A DNA stretch of 64,000 bases from Corella eumyota (taxonomy: Eukaryota > Chordata > Ascidiacea > Phlebobranchia > Corellidae): contig OY720103.1 in NCBI GenBank assembly GCA_963082875.1, positions 8,618,001-8,682,000 on the forward strand, in the 5' to 3' direction. Below, one piece after another: positions 43,530 through 57,100 of this stretch; within the stretch, counting starts at the first letter, position 1, and every line of letters starts with the position of its first letter. The notes under the pieces are model-generated. The model had not been told where the DNA came from and did no database searches. It saw only the letters and a program-made list of their open reading frames with translations. The position numbers were made by a program, and so were the translations under genes.

Positions 43530-46500
43530 GTTATATTAATACTGTGGAATTGATTGCTTGTGCAACCAATCCCTTTACGTAATACGGGGAGATAATAGAG
43601 ACGGCATATAAAGGATGTTATGTGTATAGACATCGTGAAGCTAACCACTGCTAACAAAATACCAAACGTGGTAATACAGAGACTACAAGCAAACTATGAT
43701 CAGTTCTGCAACGCCTGGTGCGGAAATGACGATATCAGTTAGAACCTAACTAACCCGAAGATATACAGCTGTATCAGGGATTAACGCTGACGCACCAGGA
43801 GAAATTAAGCTTCACGAGACCACGAATAATGGTTTATGGACAAACTCCGGAATGTGCTGTCAATCATTTATTATTTCGTATCGCGTGATACGTCATTTGT
43901 TTCCCTTATTTGAGTGATGTAATCGCTTATATATATATTGGACTTACTTTACTCGATTTTCAGAGGATATAAAATTATGTGTTAAAAGTATAGTTAACGT
44001 TGCGATTATTCGCATCTGTTATTATGTATCGCTAAGTTTACGCCGTTTCACTAATAAAAAAGTGTAAACTGTTATCATACAACCAAGTTGTCAATAAATT
44101 AGTTAGCGATCTAGTTAACAAGGAGTCAATAACATTTTCAAGTAAACCCGTTCAAACAAATAAATAACTATAAACTCTACAAGTGGTGAACCCCGATCTT
44201 GCATTCCGCTTATTTTATGGTAGTAGAGGCCATTTAACCGGTGAACGCAACTTTCTTACGGAGAAGTTTTCAAAACGGGCGATCGCATTTCAAGTTCCAA
44301 AAATAGACATTTTTTCGTAATCATTCGCTTTCAAGTTAAGCCAGGACCAGTCATCCGAAATCCAGCTCATTTCGGCAGTGAACAGATTAGACTCAGTCTC
44401 AAGAAGTCTTTTGGAGGTTACAGCATTTCCAAATCAACATCCAACCCCATCCTTGTTTGACGAAGACCAGCTAAAGGTGTATTTCTTTTCATTTACTGTA
44501 TTTTTTTAAAAATAGATCTTCCAGATTATTTTTTATACAAACTTTGTGTCAAAATTTTAGCTAAATTAGTGTTTATTACATTGTAATACGGTCACATTTC
44601 ACTATTTTATGACCTCTGACAAGTTTATACAATCAGTCTAAGACAAATTAAATTTTTCTTAGTTGTAAACAATATAACATAAACTAAAATATAACATAGA
44701 CAAGTTACTTAACCTTAAAAAAAGCCACAAAAATAAGTCATTAGAACCCTCATCCCATAATAATAACAATAACGAAACAGACAGTGAATATTCCAATGAA
44801 TCGCACGAATCACAAGACAGCGTAATTACACAACCACCTGCAATAAATCGTAATATACCAACTAGTTCTTCGCTTTACCCCACAATAAATCCTTCACAGG
44901 TATATCACAGGCAGTTAATCCCACCGCCCTCTAATCGAAAAATAGATAAACCCCTTAATAGTATTGACAATATTGTCCAGTTCAAATTCTTACACACTTG
45001 ATTCAATTAATTCCAAACTTGATCCTGCTTCTCAACCTTGTATGGTGTCTTCTGCAACGTCGACTGCGTTAGAGGATCCGGTAACTCTAGAGACCCATCC
45101 TTTAACCAAACCATCAAGTTCAGAAACTAATGTTTCTTTTTCTTCTTTTCATATATACTCCTTGTCTACGTGACAACCGCCCGGACATGTGCAACAAGCA
45201 CAAAATATATATTCCTTATACTCACCTATATTTCAAAGGCAACCGCCTGGAACTGTGCAACTAGCACAAGAAACACATATAAATACGGCAACTAGCACTC
45301 ATAGAAATTGTATTACAGAGGCAATCCCTTCTGCTCCCATTGGGGTGCAAACTTTTAAATTACAGGCCGAGCAATATTAACTCTGTTAAACCCCTCAATC
45401 TCCTCAACCCCGTCGCTGGTGGAAATGTAGACACAGCGGACGAAAACAGGTTTTCAACCGTTGTAAATCCATCTACATCAGTCGTGAATTTGCAGAATTG
45501 TTCACAGTCTATGTCTAATCACACGGGTTTTAATCCATGTGAGCCAATAGATTCACACTCAACCTTTCATAATCTGCCGCAATATCTACGCGATATTGTT
45601 GATGAATTTCCCGGGCTTTTGCAGAAAACGTTTCGCAAAGGTTATCTTATTCATGGCTTTACCCACCGAATAGATACCGGGACATCACTTTCTGTGACTG
45701 GAAAAGCAAGGCATCTTTCACCGGAAAATTCCAAAATCGTTAAAGCAAAGCTTAACGACATGCTTAACCAAGAAATAATCCGCTTGGCAACATCCGACTA
45801 CTCCAGCCCTCTTCACTTAGTACCAAAAAAGGACAAATCTTTACGCCTGGTATGTGATTACCGAGCACTTAACAAAATTACTAAACGCGACTCTTTCACG
45901 ATGCCTAATCTTCAGGATTTCACCAATGATCTTTATGGTATGACAATATTCTCTCAATTAGATTTGGCTTCAGCATATTATAATGTAGGTGTTCATCAAG
46001 ATTATGTTCATAAAACTTGCATAAGAACCAATATAATGACCTACGAATACCTCGTTTTACCATTTGGACTTTCTAACAGTGCAGCTTCTTTTGTTAAATT
46101 TATGTTTCATGTTCTTTGAGACATTAAAAATTTCTTTATCTACATGGATGATATTATTGTTTTTTCTAATAACGTGCAAACTCATGAACGAAAGGTTTCT
46201 GCTTTTTAAAAGATTTTAGCGATTTAAGAAGAAAATGACAAATTTTTATTGTTCACCACCTTTATACCGACAAGGGAAAGATTTAAAAAAAATTATAAAA
46301 GAATTTGCGTTGTTTTGTGAACGCATTGGTGCTAGTAATGCTACAAAAAAACAAGTTCTGTTATAAAATCTACCCAAAGCCCTACAGTTTGATATTTCGG
46401 AGGACATAAGAGACTTGTATGATTTAATTTAAGAGAAAATTGCCGAAGCCGTTCAAACCGTGACGTCAAATATGGATAGGCAGGCAGCAGCCAAACAACA

Positions 46501-47610
46501 AATTTTTGGAAAAGTTTAACTAACATGTTACCAAAACAACAAGAGAGTTTGTTCTTTCTTTAGACAAACAAGTCGTAAGGCGTGGCCAGATAAAGAAGAT
46601 CGGGAGTTAAAAAACACCTTTTTATACAATATTCTTGTCAAAGGCCTCCAAGACCGAGCAATTGCATCGGCGATTCAAAATGAAAATGAAGGCAGGGATA
46701 AGCCGGACTTTTAAACAGTTGCGGAGCGAATTAGTATGTTGGGAACAGATAGCCATCAATACCAACTACAAATACTTTCCATACATCAAACCAAAGAACC
46801 AGAATGGCGCTAGATGTACTTAGAGCTGAAAGTGGAGATGGGCCGTTTGCTAACACGCTATGAGACAAGGAATTGTAGCCGCAACCATTTTGGCAGACAA
46901 GGGCTACAACATAGCAACTTTAACCGACAATGCTACGCATGTGGCGATTATAAACATATCAGTCGTTTTTGTGAAAAAAAATGAGCTCTAGTCCGGGAAA
47001 CGCCAACGGAGCGGGATAAGTTTTGCGCCTCTTGAAAAAAAACAACCACCACAGGATACTTAAGTGACAAACAATACTGCAACCCCAAATTCCACCCGAT
47101 ATCTACTGATCTTCAATATGAATCGAGTAACACAGTACCTAACTCTAACCCTGACTGCGTTCCAACACACTTTTTAAGGCCTCGGCGCCCAGTTTACTAT
47201 CCAGATGTTGAGTCGGCCCCTAGTTAAGATACATATACATACTCGGCGATATTTTATTTTCTCCTATTTTAATAAGTTTTTTTTCACTGTTTAACAAACC
47301 ACTTAAAGGTTGACATTTTGTTACGTTCCAATGCCTATTTTTAATGTTTATTCACTTTTGCTTTTAATGTTTTGTAGTTCATGTTTTTGTTCTTGCTAAT
47401 ACCACATTTACTGTTAATAATTTGTTAAAAAAAATACTATAGGTAGTTGTTTGTTTTGTTATTCACGTTAATTTCTAACTGGTGTATCTTGCTTATGTAT
47501 GGTATGTGTTGCCAGATTTCATTGTTTCTTACTTGTATTTTACCTGATTGTTTAATGTCGTGGGCGACATCTTTTTTTGGTGGGAGGGGAAGTGTGTTAC
47601 ATTTGTCGTT
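43530..47610 (+). mobile_element. Ty3/gypsy LTR retrotransposon debris (fossil)
   Basis: Parts seen: an LTR-like stretch from about 43530 ending actctaca at about 44181, directly followed by a primer-binding-like tggtgaaccccgatctt; a low-complexity Ser/Asn-rich region (44700-45400); and a reverse transcriptase of Ty3/gypsy type (about 45560-46200) with LVPKKDKSLRLVCDYRALNK, FSQLDLASAYYNV and YMDD. A gag-like part with a CCHC knuckle (CYACGDYKHISRFC) lies at 46230-47000. A polypurine tract (ggtgggaggggaag) abuts tgtgttaca, a second LTR start, at about 47595. The gag-like part lies downstream of the RT, so the locus is rearranged or a mix of two copies. It is broken in many places, and no integrase is recognised. 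Confidence 0.75.
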
Positions 47611-49590
47611 TAGTAGAACCTAATGTATTACTAATTAATACGTGTTTATTTATTAAAATTTAAAGATTGTTATTAGGTTTTTATATTTTTATTAAGTATA
47701 TATTATTATATTTATAACTCAAAAATAATTTAAAAATTAATTTTTTTTTATTATTGTAACGTTTTTTTTGCCTGATAGTCTTTTGTATGAAAACCGTTTT
47801 TAATCTTATAGTTAATATTTATGCATATCTTTTTTTATTTATTTCATGTTAACCATATTTTACTTATTAAATAAATCTAGTTTTGGTTGGATTTTTGTTA
47901 ATTCTAATGGAAAAATATAATTTTAAGATTTTATGCAACAGAAATTACCATAAAAAAATCAATTTCAATTTAAAAAAATTTATTTTTATTAACTTAAAGC
48001 TTATGTTACATTTCGAATCCATGTTTAAAGCCGACCATTTTTCATCGAGGACAAATCGAAATTAAATCTAATATTATTACGTAATTTATGGTGAGTAATA
48101 ACATGTGACTAAGTAATATTTTCGCAAAAACGTTGAATTAAATTTTTTGTTTTTTATTTAATTTCAATAAAAAGTTTGTTAAATGTGCTAGGTTTTACAG
48201 GGAGAACTAATTTAACCCTCTGACCTCGTTGTGTTGTGTTGGGCTAAGTCCGTCGTTAGTTATTTTTTCAAATACTTGTTTTTGGGTTTCATTGCATTGT
48301 TGGTATATTTCATCAGCTAGTTTGTAATACTATAAAGCTTTATTTTGTTTACATAATGCTTAATAGCATAAGTGTAAACCATTCTAGATATTTATTGCAT
48401 TACTGTCAAATTAACTGTTAGACGGTTTAGTAAAGTTTGTGCTTTTTGGTATTGTAATATTGTTTTTTCAAATTTCCAATAACACTCTCCAATACCTCGA
48501 TATATATTGGTCAACTCACTTGGACAATCTGAAAGTAAGTTTTCATTAATATTTAAATGTTGTAGAAAAAAGTTAAAGGTGCAACTTCTGGTTTGTTTAG
48601 TTCAAATTGTGAGTTGTCACATTTATTAAGTATTAAAATCTGTATTTTTGAATCCTGGTTAAGTGTTGGCAATTGTTTAAGAAATGGTCGAGATGTCGTT
48701 TCTATTTCCTTGTATTTTAAAGTTTTTCTCTTTTTCCATTCTGATATAGTTTGTTTGTGTTGTTGTAAAATATGTAAACTCCAATATTACGAACTTAAAG
48801 GTTGTTTATATAAAATGTGGATTTTATTAAACTTGTTACTGCTTGTTCTGTTTGAATAGGCCTATGTAAATTGATAAAAATTTTAAAATATCTTGCAAGA
48901 CTTGATGCCCCAACAGCTTCAATTAATTAACTTCACATACAACAGACAGAGCATACCTAAGATGATGTGAAGTCCTTCGAGTTAATTATTTCTTGTTTTT
49001 CTAATTCATTTAAATAAATGAAACTTTTTGTTAAAATTGCACTTATTTTCTGTTATGTAGGGTCACAGTTATGTAGTTTTACATTTTGTCTTGTAGTGTA
49101 ACAGCAGTTTGATTTATTTAAATAAGTTTATTACAAACGATAAGTAAGACATTGGTGGCTTTTAGTATAAAAAAAAGTATAGTAGAAGTTAGATAGTTAT
49201 AATTTATCCATGGGTAAAGGTGTTTTTTTTCTTTGGATCTTCAACTACAGACTAATATTAAAAAAAAACTAAAGTGAAAAAAGAGGCAGTACTTTGGGTG
49301 AAATATAAGTGGGGTAGAAAAAGAGCCTTACAAATTGCATTGGTAAAAGTTAAAACTTTTAAAAATGTAAATGCACTGATAAGAGTCTGAATTAAAACTA
49401 GCCTTACTATTTACACATATAAACTGTTTTGTAAATACACTTTACTTACATCATTTTTAGTTTCAAAATTTGTCAAATCCACCAGAGGCTGTTTTTGGGG
49501 TGGATCAAATTTTAAATTAATTGAAGTTCTAAAACTTTTATATTTTAGTAACAATGTGACAACTGGTATAAAAAAAACTCAAAATTACTA
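47611..49590. repeat. AT-rich dispersed repeats; no gene recognised
   Basis: 47615-47760 repeats the family of 17560-18790, and 48940-48990 (acaacagacagagcatacct ... gaagtcctt) matches 19095-19135. The two loci therefore share both a start-like and an end-like part and may be copies of one long element. Minus-strand frames at 48560-48240 are broken and unrecognised. Confidence 0.5.
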
Positions 49591-49599
49591 TAAACAGCG

Positions 49600-50110
49600 G
49601 AGTAGGCCCGAAAGGCCAGGCGTGTTTGCGGAAAGCCTAGGGTGAGTCCAAGAGCTTCCGTGGTATTCATTTAAGTCCCATGGTGTTTATATGAGGCCCG
49701 GGATATTAATATAAGTCCAGATCGGTTTATACGAGTTTTTATGAGGCCCGGGGGTGTTTAATAAGGTCCTGGGTATTTTTATTTGGTCCAGGCTATTAAT
49801 ATAAGTCCAGATCGGTTTATTTGAGTTTTTATGAGGCCCGGAAGTGTTTATATGGGGCCGGGGTGTTTTATACAAGGCCCGAGGTGTTTTATCGAGTTTA
49901 TATTAGGCCCAGGGTGTTTATATGAGGCCCGAGGTGTTTTATTGAGTTTATATGAGGCTCGGGGTGTTCATATGGGGCCGGGGTGTTTTATACAAGGCCA
50001 GAGGTGTTTTATCGAGTTTATATTAGACCCGGGGTGTTTACTCAAGGCCCGGGGTGTTTATATGGGACCGGGGTGTTTTACACAAGGCCTGAGGTGTTTT
50101 ATCGTTATTG
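49600..50110. repeat. Left GC-rich minisatellite arm of the MULE
   Basis: About a dozen imperfect units of ggcccgggGTGTTTATATGAG type, alternating with gttttatcgagtttat. Open frames that cross it are repeat translations, not genes. Confidence 0.8.
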
Positions 50111-50255
50111 AATTAAACGGAACATCTATTTTTTGGGTATTACAAAAATAAAAGTATTACAATAAACTTTATACAGAAAAAAATTTGGCTGAAACAAATT
50201 ACTAAAAGTTGAGTATACAGAACAATAGAACGGAAAAATTTAAAAACTATTTATA

Positions 50256-53030
50256 TTACTTTGACGAAGTTGTCGTTTTAGCGTTGCGACAACGTTTTTT
50301 CTGTCCGGGTTTTTTCGCCGTTTGGGGAGTCTTTGGAATAATCAGTTTTTTGTCAGACGATTTAATAAATGCATTTGGTTGATTTTTTTTGTAATTTATA
50401 AATTGTTGGAATAACTTGTCTTTTTTAACGTCACTTTGGAATCCCAAACCACCCTACTTCTTGTAAAGCGTTTAAGACTCGGAATTATGCAAAAATTTCC
50501 CTCGCCATATATGGCACGCTTTACATCTAACAATTGCAAGTCCACAATTTTTTGCAATTTAGTAATTTAATTGATTCAATTTTAAAGACCTCCAATTGGC
50601 TAATAATTTTAATATATGATTCATTGCTTCACATGCATTGTTTGTCCAATTTTGAGATTTAACATTTGCATTCAATTGCCTAACGCATGCCTTTAAGTTG
50701 GGTTCAATTTTAGTGAAATATGAGATAAATTTAGGAACAGAATTATCAATGTATTTTTCAATTTGGCAATACTTGGTGCTGTCGGATGCGTGCATTAGCC
50801 CTTCCGGGCCAAATATTTGAAGAATTACAGATCGGATGGTTTTTTTTACAGCCGATTTTATCTTTTAAATGTCGTGATATGTTTTCTTGTAAATGTCTTG
50901 TGCACAACAAATGATTCATTTGGGGAAAACAGTCCTTTAAAGCTTTTCTTATAGCAGCTTCCTCGTCCGATCCGAATATTAATCCACGTCCAGACAACTT
51001 GGTCTCTTTAACTTTTCCAACTTGAGCTTGTAAATGACTAAAAAAGGACATACATGTAGCATAACTTCCGTCCCAGTGTAGAAATGCGGGTCCCAACATA
51101 ATTGGGTGATTAAAATACCCTTTTCTATATAAATGAGGATGTTGATAAACTATTGATGTCACGTAAATGGGACCAAGGTTAAATGTTCTATCAACTCCCA
51201 TTATTGTATCACACGTGGAGTATTTTTTTAATTCTTGCATTTGCATTTTGTTATACAAAATTATGCAGCGAGATTTTCTTTTTTTTTGAATTACTTCCTG
51301 TATATAATCATGGCTGTGCATTATGGATAATATATACTGCAAATCATCTGCGTTGTTTGCACCTAAAGCACCGTTTCGTTCTTTTAAATTTTTTTTTTTA
51401 ATTTTGCACTTGTTTAAGGTCTCTTGGGGCTAAGTCAGCATGGTTTGCGGTAACCAAAGTTTCGTTTATTTCTCTTGGTTTTTTGGTGGTGGCCACTTCT
51501 TTTTTTATTTGCTCTAATAATTTCACTGGAGTTCGTATATACTGAGAACTACCATGTTTTTGGTTTCCGTGCACACTTGAAGAATCTGGAAAATTACCAA
51601 TATATTCAAATAAAATGATTCCTAGTTGTTTTACCTTGGCAAATTTCAACATATCTTATTTTATTATCTATTTTTAAATATAACTGAGATTTATAGGATC
51701 ATTTGTACCATGAACCGCAATCATCGACATTTTTTTTGCAGCAATGTTCTGTCACTACGCAAAAACCTTCTTTCTGCCATTGGAGAAATAATAATAGAGG
51801 TATTAGATTTTCTTCCTCTGGGTACCACTTTGTTTGTAGTAAACGAGGTAGTTAGTTTTGAAATTACATCATTTGTATCGGCAAAGACTCCTTCGTTATC
51901 CCATTGCGAATATCCATTTGTTTGGTTTCTTCCGTAATTGTTTCCAATGAAGTTGTACTTTTTAATTTAAAATTTTCAGCATCATTTTTTAATGGCGGGT
52001 TGACATCTTCGATGACTTGTGAAAGACCATCATTAATTAATTGGGGTTCCAGCTTTTCAAAATTGTTATATTCATTAGTATTAATGTTTGAATCATTTAG
52101 TAAGTCGTTGGTGTGCATTATTATTATTATTAAAAAGAAGTGAAGTATCATCGATCGTGTGATATACCTTGACTGGAGCTAAACCTAAGTTTTTTCTGTC
52201 CGTAACTAAAACAAAATGGTTTGGGATCCAAGTGCCTTTTGAACGGAAGTTGAACTGGACCATTTTGCTTTCATTTAAGTCGCAAGAAATAGGCATGTAG
52301 GTCGTATTCAATACATCTATCAAAAACGCCAATGACAGGCGGATATATTGTACGAATAGGTATTCCGATGGCACTGGAAGCTGCATGTATTGTCCAGGCA
52401 GAGGAAAAGTTGTTAATAGTAGCACAGTTGACAAATGCTTCATTAAAAGTAGATGAAAGTAAGGGCAATAAATCATTTTTATGCCGTGTTATATACAGTT
52501 GCTTATTTCTAGCCATTTTTAGACATGTTTTTACATTGATTTCAGCAAAATGATTTTGATCACCATAAATGGACTGCGATATAGAGTTAAATAAACAATT
52601 ACCATCCGGGTTGGAAAAACATGGCGTTTTTTCATATAGAGGGCCAAATTTTTGTAGTAATTCCTTGCTATAAGAGTCTTCACTTGCAATAATATTTTTT
52701 GTTAACTTAGGTTTAATTTTATTGACTAGCAAATCACGTAACAGCAGATTTTCAAATCGACAGGCCTTTTCTAAATTTTTTATTCCAAGTTTCGCTTCTT
52801 TTGTTAATCGCTTTAAGCTTTTAGAATAGTCTACAGAATCGTTTGTTTTAACACACCTTAAGCAAACATATTCAAATGGAAGATTTTTTAATTCTTGCAT
52901 CTGTTCATTGTTTGATTGCTCACAGTAATCATGGTTCCAGTACTGACAATCTACACAGTAGATTGCGTCGCTTACGCATTCTTTCTTGCATGATCCACAA
53001 GGATAACTAGTCGTTTTTTTAAATTTGTGT
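50256..53030 (-). pseudogene. MULE transposase with PHD-like finger and vertnin/OTU-like domain, broken
   Basis: In order on the minus strand: a PHD-like finger at about 53005-52850 (YPCGSCKKECVSDAIYCVDC ... CLRC); a cysteine-protease/OTU or vertnin-like domain at 52660-52330 (NPDGNCLFNSISQSIYGDQN ... SSAWTIHAASSAIGIPIRTI); WIPNHFVLV at about 52220; a basic linker; then MULE DDE parts: IMGVDRTFNLGPIYVTSIVY (first Asp, about 51200), GPAFLHWDG, IFGSDEEAAIRKALKDCFPQ (second Asp, about 50960), HLLCTRHLQENI and NNACEAMNHILK (Glu, about 50630). The tail is Lys-rich. Frameshifts occur, including one at a poly-A run near 51400 and one before 50800, so the ORF is dead. The DGNC motif keeps the presumed nucleophile Cys. 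Confidence 0.75.
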
Positions 53031-54299
53031 TCTGCATTAAAATAAGAACATTTTGCTTAAATTAATACACAATTTAATTAACACATTAATTCGAATAATC
53101 GTAGGCTACTTACCATTTTGTTTTTCTTTTTTATCTGTTTTGTTTAAATATTCTTTTTTTCAGTATCGTTTCATTGTTTTAAATATGCTTTGTAGGTCTT
53201 ACTATTTTTCACACGAAAACAGACGACTTATATATATTATTTGCATTGAAATAAATATTAAAACTCAGTTACATAAAATGTGTACGATATAAAACATTTC
53301 TACGTTTGGGAGTAAAAGGTCTCCCGCTGCTGAAATAAGGCCAAATGAATCACAAAGAAACAAACTAACTACAAAGCCGGATAACCGAACACGTGGTCAC
53401 TTTAAACTTTTTTTTACGTTTTTGACAAACGATATTTCAGGACCTTTATAATCTCACAGGGAACCATGTGTGTGCTGTGGTTCGTACAAAGTATTACAAT
53501 GTATATACTTACACAATTAATAGCACTCACATTTAAAGTTTGTGGTGATCTGCAGTAGGCTACGTCGACAAAAACGAAAGGTTTGATAATGTTTTATTTT
53601 GCAATTTAAAATTAACTGTTTAATCGTTACTTGTTTGTTGTCTTACTAATATCATTTCTTAAAAATGACTACGCAGGTACTTTACATTGTATAATTATAT
53701 TATACGGCAATTTGATTTAATTTACTTTTTTTTAATTTTAATTTTTTTAATTTGTTAAACCAATAAAAATGTCAAAAACCTAATCTCCTGAATTGCAAAA
53801 AAAGGCAAATTGATAGAATACCATGTCAAAAACACAGATTTTATAAAACAAGTTAAAAATTGAAATACATTGAAAATAGATATCAACACAGGAGTTAAAA
53901 TTAGGTTGCAACAAAATTACAACAACCTAATAATTTTTATCAAACGTGAAGTTAAATTTTGTTGTTTTTAATACTTTTTTTCTAATTTGTTTTAAATGAT
54001 TAATCGCATAATATTCCCAGGATTTTTCTTTGCTTTTATTTGCATGAAGTGGTATGTTGTTTTCAATACTTTAAAGTAATCATTTTAAAAAAAAATACTA
54101 AAAAAGCCTTAAAGCCACGTTTTATACGTCGTAGTCATCACAAACTTTTGAATTACACAAAAACTTTTAAACCTAAAACAAACCTTCATTGTAACATTAG
54201 GCTCTCTAAAAATATGTTGGACCCTATTACAAGTATATCTTGCCGTTTTTTTTAATTAATCAAATTTTTTTAACTTTTTTAAAACACCCAACCCTAACA
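53031..54299. other. Non-coding right part of the MULE
   Basis: AT-rich, no gene recognised. A short palindromic segment (tttgggagtaaaaggtctcccgc at 53306-53328) recurs in diverged form at about 34452-34480 and 34530, suggesting a small MITE. Small frames at 54040-54255 have no support. Confidence 0.4.
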
Positions 54300-54561
54300 T
54301 AAACAAACTGGATCTCATTTAAATATTCTAGACCCCATATAAATATCTCGGCCCTCATTTAACCACTCCGGGCCTCATATAACAACTCCGGATTTCATAT
54401 AAACACCCCGGGCCTTATATAAACGCCCCGGGTGTTATAAAAAAAAATTTGGCTCTTCCAGGACTGCCTCTAGCCCCCCTAACCTACCATGGGCCTTCCA
54501 GGCCCCACCCCGGACTATCATGGGCCCCACGGGCGTATTTTAGTACGACCCGCCAAATAAT

Positions 54562-54690
54562 GCCCAATCTTTAACATAGCTAGCTGCTGACCCACTTTTT
54601 ATAGCTACTTCCTTTTTTCCCTAACAAACTTGTCTTTCAAACCCCTCGACTTTTCTTGCAAAACCGAAACTATTATTTTAATATTTACAT
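54562..54690 (-). repeat. Dispersed repeat shared with 12614-12750
   Basis: Reverse-complement match: aaaaagtgggtcagcagcta, aaagattgggcattatttgg and acaagtttgttagggaaaaa. Confidence 0.7.
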
Positions 54691-57100
54691 AATGCTTATC
54701 AGAAAAAAATGTAAATTTGCGTCTAGTGCACACATGATTGCAATTTTTTTAGTAAAAACTAAAATAATTTTCTAAAAACATTTTGTTTGGAATCGATCCA
54801 AAAATTTTCACAAAAAAGTAAAGGTGTTGCCATTACACTACAAAATGTTGAGTATTTTGGTGATTTTTTAATCCATTTTCATACCTGGACAATTCAGAGT
54901 GGCAGAAACTGCTGACCATGCATTAATTTTCATGTACTTGTCATGAAATGACTGACTAGATGAGTCATATAATTGTGGATAAGCCTACACCTTCACACTT
55001 AACATTTCATTTAAAATCGCATTACTGTATGAATCTAAATTCGTCATTTTACCCTTATCTCTACATTAAAAATTGGCAAAATATTAAAAAGCGGGTCTGC
55101 TCTGCTAAAATTCAATTTATGCTAAAAAATGAACCTAGTTAAAATTTCTGACTTTTTTTTCAGTTTTTATCTGCTTCAAATACTTTGGGATTTTAGCAAA
55201 TTTATTTAAAAATAAGGTTGGCAAATCTAAATAAACACTTAAGAGCAAAAAATTTCCTTTTTGCAGCTTGGAGACTAGCTGACTAGTGGGTGTACGCGTA
55301 GTTTAAACTTTCTTTCATAATTAAACGTATTGTAAATTTTCAACCTTGTCATTATAGACCTAGTAGATTTTAGGGTGGAATAGTGAACTAAAACGATGTT
55401 TAATTAATTGGATTTAAATAAAACGTTAGCCTGTCATAGATTTTGAATTTTTCGGACAACAACAAAACAAAGCTTCTGCTACTAGTATAGTAGCTACTTT
55501 TATTACCACTAGGGATTTCTTTTTAAATATTAATCGAATGCTTCGAAAAATAGGCTTACTGCTTACGAAATCTTGCGTGAATTTTGCTTCGGCTACAAAA
55601 CTTTACAAAATCTTACGTAAATTACGCAAACTTTCGTACGTGTGAACAACTCTGTTCATTTTAAATGGTTGCGAAATCTTACACTACGTTGCGTACGCCG
55701 TGTGAACGGCTTTAATCCAACATAACTAAATTTAAACTGGCAAGCAGCCCAAGCTTTATAACAATAACCTAGTAAATAGTTTTAAATTAAACAGGCGGAA
55801 AGTTGATTATGATTAAATGTTTAAGCTGTTACTTTACGTGAATTAAAATATTTGATTTTATAAAAATTAATTGTTTTTTTGTCAAACGTGTTTGAAAAAA
55901 TTGTTTAAATTTTAACCTAGGTTGTTTAAGATCAATTAAGAGATAAAATTTGCGGTAAAACAGTTTTACAATGTGTTTTTCTAGCAACCTTTTTTTTATA
56001 AAATGAAAGTTATGAATGCTATTTCTAAAATTTTGCTTCTATTTATTATTTTTAGAGCACTACTTGCCATTAAAATCCATTGATTATTGTGAACATTGAT
56101 AAGAGAAATAATATTTGTTTTCATTGAGTGAACCTAAATGGGTAAATATAACAAATTTTTTGGATGTATTATAATTAATTTTTTTTATGGAAATCTTAGA
56201 AATTTGTGATTTTGAAATCCACTTATTTTATAAAAAAATTTCTTTTAAGTATGTTAAAAAAGTATACTTACTGGAAAATATCTAGAGAGGAATATTATTC
56301 TGGTTTTCATTTGTTTTGTGGTAATTTTTGCTTTTATTTTAAGCAAATCCTTAATACATTTATGTATTAATATCTAATATATTGTTTTTTGTAAAAGGTT
56401 AATTAAAGAGGAGGTTAAATAACAGGAAAAGAGGTTTAAAAATAAGGAAATAAAAAAGAATTTTCAGGTGTAGGAAAGTGGTTAAAATCCGCATGTACTA
56501 GTATCTTAAATATTTTTTTTTGGTAAATTGTAGCTATAAAGAAATTGTGTAGATCAGAGGAGGTTTAAATAACAGGAAAAAAGGTTTAAAAAAGGAAAAG
56601 AAAAAAGAATTTTCAGGTGTAGGAAAGCGGTTAAAACCCGCATGTACTAGTATCTTAAATATTGTTTTTTTGGTAAATTATAGCTATAAAAAATTGTGTA
56701 CACCTATTTAATATATATTATTTCTTTAACGGTTGATATTTTTTAAGGTTGAGGCATTGTTGCAGAATACAAATAAATTTGGTTGCTCTGGCTAAAGTTC
56801 TGCAAGGCCTATGCACGACTTGAGCTTTGATATTATTTGATTGTGAATTTCTATAGGTATGGATTTGCTGGCCAAAATACCATGTAGCGAGGTGCCTAAA
56901 AATTTTGAAGTTTCCAGGGCTGTTTCAGAATTTACATTAAAAGAGGAAATCTGACTAGGATTTGGTACCTATTTTTATGATTTTTGTTGAATCAATTTGG
57001 TATTTTTTCTTTATTTTCTAAAATACACACTGTGTGTACATGTTTTCAGTCATGTTGGTGAATGCAACATTTAGAATTGTTGCACATTTGACTGCAGATG
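54691..57100. repeat. AT-rich stretch with a 150-bp tandem duplication
   Basis: No gene. 56405-56555 and 56557-56705 are two adjacent copies of a 150-bp sequence (ggaggttaaataacagg ... aggtgtaggaaag ... ccgcatgtactagtatctta). 55715-55850 is the inverted partner of 35600-35745. Confidence 0.65.

Larger units (their letters stand above)
49590..54555 (-). mobile_element. MULE (Mutator-like) transposon with inverted minisatellite arms
   Basis: A transposase gene on the minus strand (about 53000-50256) lies between two arrays of one motif in opposite orientation. The left array (about 49640-50110) repeats ggcccggggtgtttatatga and variants. The right array (about 54300-54435) repeats its complement (tcatataaacaccccgggcc). 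The outermost parts are GC-rich on both sides. The right limit is set near 54555 because a repeat shared with 12614-12750 is cut there (gggcattatttggc). I could not identify a 9-bp target duplication. Confidence 0.6.

Noticed and set aside
49687-50151. Open frames of 62 and 106 codons across the GC-rich array
   Set aside because: They are translations of the tandem unit; both strands read open and the peptides are simple repeats.
52093-52476. Separate 127-codon gene overlapping the vertnin/OTU-like frame
   Set aside because: Only its later part (WIPNHFVLV) looks conserved and continues the MULE protein; the first half is a shadow of the upstream frame.
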